A stretch of DNA of 64,000 nt from Sipunculus nudus (Eukaryota > Annelida > Sipuncula > Golfingiida > Sipunculidae): positions 25,225,519 to 25,289,518 of the forward strand of contig CM049306.1 in the NCBI GenBank assembly GCA_026874595.1, written 5' to 3'. The notes under the pieces are model-generated. The model did no database searches. It saw only the letters and a list, made by a program, of their open reading frames with translations, and was not told the DNA's origin. Position numbers and translations under genes: made by a program. Below, piece by piece: positions 59,701 through 64,000 of the stretch. Each line of letters starts with the position of its first letter. Position 1 is the first letter of the stretch.

Positions 59701-62182
59701 AAATGGAATGTGTTTTTAAGAGTATCTGCATTTGCATTTGATATTTGTTAATCACATTTGTGAAACATAAACCTTTGCATTTGAATGTCCTGATTCATAT
59801 TTTGAACCCAGCCTTGGTGTTAAGTGTCATGATAAACTGATAACACGCACAAACACCTCAGATCTGTTACACTCACCCATGTCTGCATATTTTATTGATA
59901 ATTTCAATTTTATTTTTATTTTATAATGGGGCAATGTGTGCACATACCTGGAGGCAGTCACCTTATGTTTATGAATAAAATATAAAATGAATAACATATA
60001 CTCAGCAAATATTTGAGTTGATTTGTGATAATGGACAATTGATGTTGTCATTCAGAATGCCAGTATAGGCTATGTCTTCTGCATAATTCTTATGTCACGG
60101 AAACTATTTGTGTGTGTTTACTGAACAAATTGTAGGGTGTCATAGTTGTGTTTTTAAGACCATGTATATCATGCTTTGGTCATTGTAACCATTTTCATCT
60201 CTAGATGCTAGTTCTGGTAATACTTCAGTATGATATTACTGATTCAGATAGTTTGTTGCCTAAATACAGAGATACAGATATTTAACCCTTGTTCTTAAAA
60301 ATGCCTTTAAGTAAAACAGACTATGATCATTTGGTCAGTAACATGCATCCTTGGTTGCCACAAGTTACCACCTCAGCTTGTACCTGCTGTGCAAAATATT
60401 TCCACATTTTCATTAAAAAAGTCATTTTAGGAATTTCATACCAGGTATGTTGTATAATTCCTAAAAAAAATAGGTTGGTATCTATACCAGCATACATGGC
60501 TCCAGTTAATTTGAATGAGTTGTTCCATAGATTTGGCATGGGTGATGTAACAGAAATAGAGCACTACTAGTAATGCTACATCTCACCATATAACCACGTA
60601 TTAATAAGCACTGACAAACACTCCCTGTCTATGTTCACATGATTAACATGGGTCTTAGCTGCTAAAGGCAGTTTTTTTATACAAGCGGCTGTTTGATGTA
60701 TGACTGGCCCACACTTTTTCATTTTTCTGCTTTGAAAATGGGACTCAGAATTAGTTAATTTAGTATTCAGAAAAGAACATTTTATGTATAATAGCCTTTA
60801 ATAGGGTATAATGCAACTTGTGATGTGACATGCAAATTTACTTTACTGATCTATGGTATGTGTAATACAGATACTTGGAGCCTTCCTCCGTTCCAAATTT
60901 ATGTCCTCTTGACCAAATTTTTGACTCTGGTGATTTTCATATTAATGCTGATCATTTTATCATCAACAGTATGTCTGTTTGTATGATTAACTAAAATACC
61001 AAGTACATTCATGTGTAATTGCTCAAAATAACAATGTAAAGTATATTATATATTTAATCTGAATTTAAATCCTGAGCTGTTTGGCAATATTTAAGTGGAA
61101 CAAAATAAAATTATTTTATTCAATTCCAAGAGTATCTCAATATACTTTTATATGTTACATTTTAAGATTTTTTATGCTGGAAGAAATTTTTCAGTATTCA
61201 GAACTGAAGTAATTCTGTAACTCCAAATATGATGCAACTTAAATCATCTCTGAAATTTTTCCTCTACTCTGCAGACTTCTAGGTGAATTACTATGTATAT
61301 GAATCAATAATTCATTGATGTTTATTCCATTGACCAAACTATGCTATCATTGGTAAGATAACATCAAAAAATAAATTTTTCTGTGGCAAATTTTTATTTT
61401 TTTTTTCTTGTCAATTTGCAAGTTCCAAGCATTGTGTTTTAACAGGTAAACTAAAAAATTAAAAATTCTTTCTCACACCATATTTCCTGTTCCCAGAATA
61501 TGTTGAATAATGGGATACCTTTGAAAAAGATATTGTTAATTATGGTAACTCCCACTTTTGCTTCTCAGCGCCATCTAGTATTCAAATGTTGAACACTTTC
61601 GAAGTTTAAGATATCTGTATTTTCATTGGCGATCCACTCAAATGTATAAGAATATACAAAGGAATTATCCAGTTTTAATGCCTTACTCAAACGTCAGTGT
61701 TTCACTAAATGAACACAAGAGGATGCTGATATGCAATAGCGGTTTACTGAATTAATAATGATGACATATGCCAAGGTAACCCATTACCTTATTGGTTGGG
61801 CCTAAACTACCAACTATGAAGCATTTCCCATCACAAGGTCCTTTATTAATTTTTAACTAAAATAATGTTTAGTGTAAACATCAGTTCTTTGTCTTAATAT
61901 ATTATGGCTCAATTAGTTTATTGTTAAAGATGTAAAAACATGGGTCCTGATTTAACACTTAGTTTTCCTGATAAAATTTTTGGGTTAGTAGGTTTATTTC
62001 ATTGTGTATGCTTTTGTGTGATAACAAATTCAGGCTTGCTCATGTATGTTATAACCCGTGATAATACTGCATGTTGTTTGCATGACCAGTGGCTTTTATT
62101 TCCTCTAACACAGGAGATCTCTGTACAGACTTCTGCGACACTGGAACGCAAGGCCATGTCAGACCTCCTGCCCGACCACGAG
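24012..62182 (+). CDS. PLEKHA1: PLEKHA1/2 (TAPP)-like tandem PH-domain adaptor, 12 exons, 3' end not in window
   Basis: Spliced gene assembled from 12 exons: 24012-24146, 25691-25747, 26731-26776, 28046-28143, 50075-50170, 51863-51991, 52564-52632, 53294-53355, 55024-55087, 55818-55892, 57463-57519 and 62114-62182. All introns are GT-AG, and the joined frame is open for 319 codons. The start MPFVDRNG resembles the conserved MPYVDR start of TAPP proteins. PH1 spans about residues 7-110, with its C-terminal-helix Trp at 101. The linker carries YKTRIVGGV (129-137), a TAPP signature. PH2 spans about 177-272, with VGYCVKQG, the basic KSWKRRYF at 189-196 and its Trp at 262. In vertebrate TAPPs the C-terminal PH binds PtdIns(3,4)P2 at the plasma membrane and the protein acts as an adaptor downstream of PI3-kinase; that function is inferred here. 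Vertebrate TAPP1 has about 400 residues, so roughly 80 C-terminal residues are missing. The sequence does not separate PLEKHA1 from PLEKHA2. Confidence 0.93.
24318..25120. mobile_element. Tc1/mariner-pogo-like MITE in PLEKHA intron 1
   Basis: It begins CAGTAAAACCTCATTGTGTCGAA, shown here only as the 5' terminal CAGTAAAACCTC, and ends with the complement of CAGTGAAACCTCGTTTTGTC. A TA dinucleotide flanks both sides (24316-24317 and 25121-25122). Multiple TTCGACACAA motifs and a degenerate internal duplication (about 24725-24960) lie inside. The 125-codon minus-strand open frame within it shows no transposase motif. Confidence 0.8.
25691..25747 (+). CDS. PLEKHA1: PLEKHA coding exon 2 (PH1)
   Basis: 57 nt between TTTACAG and GTAAGT, phase 0 on both sides. 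It encodes residues 46-64, beginning NLPPGTQ, comparable to the NLPSGS segment of vertebrate TAPP1 in the same place. Confidence 0.9.
26031..26146. repeat. 58-bp direct duplication
   Basis: Two adjacent, nearly identical copies start with GACCCTGTTAAGAGTAACTC at 26031 and 26089. It lies in PLEKHA intron 2. Confidence 0.95.
26731..26776 (+). CDS. PLEKHA1: PLEKHA coding exon 3 (PH1)
   Basis: 46 nt between ATTGCAG and GTAAGT, entering in phase 0 and leaving after one base of a codon. It encodes residues 65-79 (VTDATK, then KIQHCF), aligned with the VSDATK / EFCF stretch of TAPP1. The split codon completes with the first two bases of the next exon. Confidence 0.88.
27706..28040. repeat. 37-bp minisatellite adjoining PLEKHA exon 4 acceptor
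   Basis: About nine copies of a 37-bp unit with core CTCACATTGACTGTCTGACT and TGTCTGTTGTATGACTA. The last copy ends within a few bases of the acceptor at 28045. Confidence 0.93.
28046..28143 (+). CDS. PLEKHA1: PLEKHA coding exon 4 (end of PH1)
   Basis: 98 nt, acceptor GATAG at 28045, donor ATG|GTAAGA after 28143. It encodes residues 80-112, including KKLYFAA and the invariant PH-domain Trp 101 in REWMSTLQNA. Its acceptor directly adjoins a 37-bp minisatellite. Confidence 0.92.
28144..29460. other. PLEKHA intron 4, first part, nothing recognised
   Basis: A+T-rich intronic DNA. Confidence 0.55.
29461..30476 (+). mobile_element. Helentron/HINE-like element, family 2 (decayed)
   Basis: It opens with the imperfect palindrome GTATCCTCCAAAACAGAGATAC-type end and contains tandem body units with GGTGGCACCACCT. 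The 3' end has GGATAC (30439-30444), TGTCGCTTGTC resembling the family-2 hairpin loop, and terminal TTCTAG at 30471-30476. The next element begins eight bases later. There is no coding capacity. Confidence 0.65.
30485..33015 (+). mobile_element. Helentron/HINE-like element, family 1, with nested family-2 copy
   Basis: The 5' end is the hairpin GTATCCCC ... GGGGATAC at 30485. The body holds three units of about 330 bp (GGGGTCATGACC ... CAGTACTGTGAGCATTATAA ... GATGATGT). The 3' end has a GGGATACTATG copy, hairpin GGCACCTGCGGTGCC (32988-33002) and CTAG at 33012-33015. The first body unit is split by an inserted copy at 30976-32210. The 5'-terminal arm repeated internally before a 3' hairpin, plus a T|T insertion site without duplication, fits Helentron-type rolling-circle elements. 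There are no Rep or helicase motifs. Confidence 0.75.
30976..32210 (+). mobile_element. Helentron/HINE-like element, family 2, nested copy (best preserved)
   Basis: The 5' palindrome is GTATCTGCCAAAAC ... GTTTTGCGGATAC. Four diverged body units of about 280 bp follow (CGGGAACNGTTTGACCGATC ... GGTGGCGCCACCT). The 3' end shows GGCAGATAC (32170-32178), the inverse of the 5' terminus, then hairpin GTAGTCGCTTGTCGACTAC (32181-32199) and CTAG (32207-32210). Its host is the family-1 body, and an uninterrupted host copy exists at about 32843-32865. Confidence 0.8.
33022..33303 (+). mobile_element. Third Helentron-like element, about 280 bp
   Basis: It starts at TTGCATTCATCCCC right after the previous element's CTAG. 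A degenerate inverse (GGGGAGGCATGC) precedes hairpin GCATTCCATAGAATGC (33278-33293), then AAATTTCTAG ending 33303. The body is unlike families 1 and 2. Confidence 0.6.
33304..34499. other. Intronic, minor degenerate repeats only
   Basis: Around 34205-34350 there are four diverged copies of a roughly 45-bp unit containing CATCAATAATCATATTTATA. Otherwise nothing is recognised. Confidence 0.5.
34500..34953. mobile_element. TIR MITE (TACTGTGGTTG family), copy 1
   Basis: The left end ATACTGTGGTTGCCTT is mirrored by the right end GCCAACCACAGTAT. Inside, CGCGAGGGTTTTATTTTCACG and its inverse counterpart near the right end extend the arms. It lies in PLEKHA intron 4. The same TIR is found at 54.47 kb. 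Confidence 0.7.
35211..42485. repeat. 57-bp minisatellite array, about 127 copies
   Basis: The unit is GTGTAGGCCATGCCTGTGTA / GTGAGAATGTTGTGAGCAGA / TAGCCACTGTCAGTAAA, 57 bp. Copies differ mainly at five dimorphic sites (TAGG/TTGG, CTTG/CCTG, GTAG/GTGG, AATG/AAGG, GATAGC/GTTAAC). Since 57 is divisible by 3, two minus-strand frames stay open, producing frames of 1765 and 648 codons with 19-residue repeats such as MANTLLTVAICSQHSHYTG. No promoter, splice context, codon structure or flanking domain supports translation. The first and last few copies are the most diverged. It lies entirely in PLEKHA intron 4. Confidence 0.95.
42622..42808. mobile_element. hAT-like MITE (CAGGGGCGGATCCAG family), copy 1
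   Basis: It starts CAGGGGCGGATCCAGGATTT and ends with the complement of CAGAAGCAGATCCAGGGGG. The interior matches the copy at 59.3 kb (AAAAGGAGGGGTC, GGGGTCCAGGC, GATCTGCTTCTG). The target duplication is decayed. Confidence 0.75.
42809..44699. other. Intronic; poly-A run and CpG-bearing stretch
   Basis: A poly-A run lies at 43286-43303. From about 43980 to 44300 CpG frequency rises, and TATAAAAA occurs at 44180. No gene is recognised. Confidence 0.4.
44700..44920 (+). promoter_or_regulatory. Candidate internal promoter in PLEKHA intron 4
   Basis: Three CCAAT boxes (GGCCAATC near 44705, inverted GATTGG near 44746, AGCCAATC near 44791) precede a CRE-like GACGTAAT and TATAAAAGG at 44887-44895. 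This is classic plus-strand spacing with predicted initiation near 44920. A CpG-bearing stretch at about 43980-44300 lies just upstream. It could start an N-truncated transcript containing only exons 5-12 (linker plus PH2), or a non-coding RNA. This is an inference from motifs only. Confidence 0.3.
45405..46047 (+). mobile_element. Helentron/HINE-like element, family 1, short complete copy
   Basis: The 5' hairpin GTATCCCC ... GGGGATAC starts at 45406. One body unit carries TGGCGCCACCT and GTACTGTGAGCATTATAA. GTCTGGGGATA at 46005-46015 is the exact inverse of TATCCCCAGAC at 45407-45417. Hairpin GGCACCTGCAGTGCC spans 46020-46034, and terminal CTAG is at 46044-46047. This is the clearest example of the asymmetric-inverted-repeat layout in the window. 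Confidence 0.8.
46512..46575. repeat. TA microsatellite
   Basis: Near-perfect (TA)n. Confidence 0.97.
47015..47344 (+). other. Unrecognised 109-codon open frame
   Basis: It is open from ATG 47015 to a stop at 47344, with average composition and no family I can name. It contains one of the recurring CTGGAGAGGACA motifs described at 47.1-49.4 kb, so it may be a decayed piece of an unidentified repeat or gene. It is not clearly a gene. Confidence 0.2.
47120..49420. repeat. Dispersed 16-bp motif TGTACTGGAGAGGACA, four direct and one inverted copies
   Basis: Copies occur near 47124 (TGTCCTGGAGAGGACA), 48710 (inverted), 49054, 49216 and 49398. Three are followed, or in the inverted case mirrored, by a T-run. 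The intervening DNA is not obviously repeated. Confidence 0.7.
47703..47748. repeat. TA microsatellite
   Basis: (TA)n run of about 45 bp. Confidence 0.97.
50075..50170 (+). CDS. PLEKHA1: PLEKHA coding exon 5 (interdomain linker)
   Basis: 96 nt between TTTACAG and GTAAGT, phase 0 on both sides, residues 113-144. It contains a basic cluster IRRRSSGEG, a possible basophilic kinase site, followed by YKTRIVGGV. The latter matches the conserved YRTDIVGGV motif of TAPP1/2 and is the best evidence that this exon belongs to the gene despite the 21.9-kb intron before it. Confidence 0.92.
51863..51991 (+). CDS. PLEKHA1: PLEKHA coding exon 6 (acidic linker and start of PH2)
   Basis: 129 nt between CCCATAG and GTGAGC, phase 0, residues 145-187. 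Residues 146-163 are strongly acidic with several Ser (SSSEEE, DMDSDSEDG), a likely casein-kinase-2-type stretch. A basic patch RKRGRP follows, then PH2 strand 1 (IKVGYCVKQGFV), nearly identical to the AGYCVKQG segment of TAPP1. Confidence 0.93.
52156..52180. repeat. Poly-G tract
   Basis: A nearly uninterrupted G run in PLEKHA intron 6; a potential G-quadruplex former and a likely sequencing weak point. Confidence 0.9.
52564..52632 (+). CDS. PLEKHA1: PLEKHA coding exon 7 (PH2 phosphoinositide-binding loop)
   Basis: 69 nt between TTTGCAG and GTAAGC, phase 0, residues 188-210. RKSWKRRYFVLDEDG carries the basic residues that line the inositol-phosphate pocket in TAPP PH2 (WKRRYF in vertebrates). 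Their conservation argues that lipid binding is retained. Confidence 0.94.
53294..53355 (+). CDS. PLEKHA1: PLEKHA coding exon 8 (PH2)
   Basis: 62 nt between TTTCAG and GTGAGT, leaving after two bases of a codon. It encodes residues 211-230 plus part of Gly 231 (ERVPIKTL...), aligned with the EPLRVIPLKEV strand of TAPP1 PH2. Confidence 0.9.
54474..54971. mobile_element. TIR MITE (TACTGTGGTTG family), copy 2
   Basis: The left end AATACTGTGGTTGTCTT is matched by AAGACAACCACAGCATT on the right. It shares its TIR with the copy at 34.5 kb. It lies in PLEKHA intron 8. Confidence 0.72.
55024..55087 (+). CDS. PLEKHA1: PLEKHA coding exon 9 (PH2)
   Basis: 64 nt between ATTGTAG and GTATGC. It completes the split Gly codon and encodes up to residue 252, including DNVFELVTAKRVFYVQ, which aligns with the DNLFEIVTTSRTFYVQ strands of TAPP1. 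Confidence 0.93.
55818..55892 (+). CDS. PLEKHA1: PLEKHA coding exon 10 (C-terminal helix of PH2)
   Basis: 75 nt between ATCACAG and GTCAGT, phase 0, residues 253-277. APDKDEMEHWIQAISEI contains Trp 262, the invariant PH-domain tryptophan, and matches the SPEEMHSWIKAVSGAI helix of TAPP1. Confidence 0.94.
57463..57519 (+). CDS. PLEKHA1: PLEKHA coding exon 11 (tail)
   Basis: 57 nt between CCTGCAG and GTAAGG, phase 0, residues 278-296 (EFDTPASS..., RQGQKR). It is Ser/Thr-rich without a recognisable domain. Support is from splice sites and phase, not from family similarity. Confidence 0.75.
57960..58260. repeat. Fragment of dispersed repeat (possible)
   Basis: CCGTCCGTCCATCTGTTAGA and CTGAAATTTGGCATACTG resemble phrases in the Helentron-like bodies (GTCCATCTG..., CTGAAATTTTGCATG). 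No ends are visible. It lies in PLEKHA intron 11. Confidence 0.3.
59018..59092. repeat. GA-rich microsatellite
   Basis: Interrupted (GA)n with CAGAGA and GACAGA variants; intron 11. Confidence 0.95.
59310..59499. mobile_element. hAT-like MITE (CAGGGGCGGATCCAG family), copy 2
   Basis: It starts CAGGGACTGATCCAGGATTT and ends GGATCTGCTTCTG, with the same length and internal order as the 42.6 kb copy. TTCAG flanks both sides imperfectly. It lies in intron 11. Confidence 0.75.
59500..62113. other. PLEKHA intron 11, second part, nothing recognised
   Basis: A+T-rich intron; the short open frames have no splice or family support. Confidence 0.5.
62114..62182 (+). CDS. PLEKHA1: PLEKHA coding exon 12 (tail, last exon visible)
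   Basis: 69 nt between ACACAG and GTAAAC, phase 0, residues 297-319 (SVQTSATLERKAM, DLLPDHE). No domain is recognised. If the donor were not used, the frame would read EVNFHARSTWV and stop at 62213-62215, which is an alternative end. Otherwise the final exon(s) lie beyond 64000. Confidence 0.72.
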
Positions 62183-64000
62183 GTAAACTTCCATGCACGA
62201 AGCACTTGGGTCTAACCAGGCATGTAGTGCTGTCATCCTTGGCCAGATGGCGCTTCAATCCTACCTAAGCTTGAATTTGCTCTGTCTAGAAGCATGTATC
62301 TACGTATCACCTTTCTCCCTCCGCTACAACAGCAGTCTCTTTATGTTTAATGCGCAAATCAACACTTGCAGAAGAAGAGAAGAGAAAGGCATCCTGGACA
62401 ATTTGAATGACTTTACTTGGTGTACAAATTGCTTGGCTGTGTAGTGCACATCCATCAGCAGTGATATATAAACTGTGTACAATATGAATGTATCAAATGA
62501 ACTTTACCATTTTTAATATTGTACTCTTATGGTGCTAAAATATAGATTTTGTTTATTGCTATAAATGGCACCTTTTTTTCTCTGAACAGGATACCACATG
62601 CTGTTTTCAACAGATCTTAGCATTTTGTATGTTTTTCTTTTAACTTTATTGAATGTGTATTTTTCCTACAATAGAATTTCTTGTACTGTGATGTGACAGT
62701 ATACCTGAAATTGAAATTCAGAAATGGTGGATTTTTCTATTTTCATCACATCCTTTAATCACGATTTCCATCTTGTCAACTATAAAGAGTGAACTTAAGG
62801 TTTGTTTAATAATTAAAACTGCTAGTCAATGATATTTGTAAATCTAAAATAATTGTTTTACTCATTGCATAAATGTTTTTAGGTACTGAGAAATAACGTC
62901 CCTCTGACAGAGTGGTAAAGTTATTGTTGATGTACAAAGTTCTTATAAGAGCTAAGTAGAGGGAGGAATATAAACACTAATTTTTAATGTTGGTTCAGCA
63001 ATCAGGACAGAAGTACCAGTATTTATAATTTTGGGCTCTAACAGTACTTTTAATGTTTCTAACTGATACAGAGAGAGAAAAACTTGCAAGAGTATCTGTA
63101 CCACTTGATGAAAATTATAATTTATTTTTCTAATGGTTCATGTCAGAATCATCAGTTATCTATCCATTCTTGTAGGAAGCATTGATAATTTGATTGATTC
63201 TTATCAGAGTCATTAATTGTATTTGTCTTCTGGCATCAATTGATTATTCCTATCTAATAATGGCTGAAGCAGGTACAGATTTTAAACTTGGTACTCAACA
63301 GGCATTTGATGACTCAAAATTGAGCAGTCATGGCCATGGCACGACTGTTTATAGCTGTAAATATTTTACTTGGTGGTGGCTTTTCATGCAGCAAAGTAAA
63401 AGATTTAAATCACTCCACAGCATATAACTCATAAATCTAAGTCCTTTTCAAACAAGCTATATATTATGAAAATATCATGTATAAATTATACAAGCACAAG
63501 TTTAAAGCTTCCTGGTAATCATAAATATAAACTGCCTGTGTGTTTGCAGTAATATTCAGATATGCATGTACACACACAATTACTGGAGTACACGGTAAGT
63601 TAAAGTATTACCTGGACTCAATTACTCAAGTAATCCTTTAATATTACTGGTTGTAAAAATCACTGACCTTATGCCAGCCAATCACCAACCAAATACTATT
63701 TATCAAAATTTATAGGTATCAGGCATGTGTAAGTGTCAGATATTGACAGTACAGCCTAATGCATAAAATACAGGTGTCCTGTTCCACTCAGTCTCTTTAC
63801 ACCAAGTATTCAAGAGACTAGAGTGTTGTTTTCAAAAACTTTAATTTGTCAAGGTGATGATTTTGTTGTTAACGGCAACCAAGAAAACTGTGAAAACCAC
63901 ATCAGGAAAGAAAGGTCCGCCAGGATCTGTTTATGACTTGTATAAACAACATTAGAAACTTCTATCCAGTTTCCTATACTTTATTTTTAAACAACTTTTC
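62183..64000. other. Downstream of last visible PLEKHA exon, nothing recognised
   Basis: No further tail exon, clear polyadenylation context or repeat boundary could be identified. It is most simply the next intron. Confidence 0.5.

Overview
This is invertebrate animal DNA: A+T-rich, intron-rich, gene-poor and full of non-autonomous DNA transposons and minisatellites. The organism is most likely a lophotrochozoan, probably a mollusc. That assignment is inferred from the gene's intron structure and from abundant small Helitron/Helentron-like elements with tandem-repeat bodies, which are typical of bivalve genomes. There is no operon structure and no rRNA or tRNA gene. I see no coding remnant of reverse transcriptase, transposase or Rep-helicase.

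One protein-coding gene is well supported. It is a plus-strand orthologue of PLEKHA1/PLEKHA2 (TAPP1/TAPP2), the two-PH-domain adaptors of phosphoinositide signalling. Twelve coding exons run from the ATG at 24012 to a splice donor after 62182. All junctions are GT-AG, and the phases join into an uninterrupted 319-residue protein: PH1, a short linker with the family motif YKTRIVGGV, an acidic stretch, then PH2 with KSWKRRYF. A splice acceptor precedes the start-codon exon, so at least one 5' non-coding exon lies upstream; a CpG- and CCAAT-bearing region at 9.6-10.3 kb is a candidate promoter. The C-terminal tail is not found and probably lies beyond the window.

Layout. 0.6-4.35 kb: composite Helentron-like element carrying a hAT-like element, which itself carries a second hAT-like element. 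5.2-7.3 kb: degenerate repeat bodies. 7.8-8.0 kb: tRNA-derived SINE. 9.6-10.3 kb: candidate promoter. 12.1-12.4 kb: small minisatellite. 13.62-15.39 kb: DNA transposon with long terminal inverted repeats and an 8-bp target duplication. 16.79-18.15 kb: element with tandem TGGCCCAG-rich inverted arms. 18.9-22.0 kb: higher-order minisatellite. 24.0-28.1 kb: PLEKHA exons 1-4 (PH1). 28.1-50.1 kb: a 21.9-kb intron holding three head-to-tail Helentron-like elements (29.46-33.3 kb, one with another nested inside), a 7.3-kb array of a 57-bp repeat (35.2-42.5 kb), a candidate internal promoter (44.7-44.9 kb) and a further Helentron-like copy (45.4-46.05 kb). 50.1-62.2 kb: exons 5-12 (linker, PH2, start of tail). 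62.2-64 kb: no recognised feature.

The unusual content is mostly repeat architecture: the Helentron-like families with an in-window empty site, the 57-bp array that creates a misleading 1765-codon open frame, and several TIR elements with clear target-site duplications.
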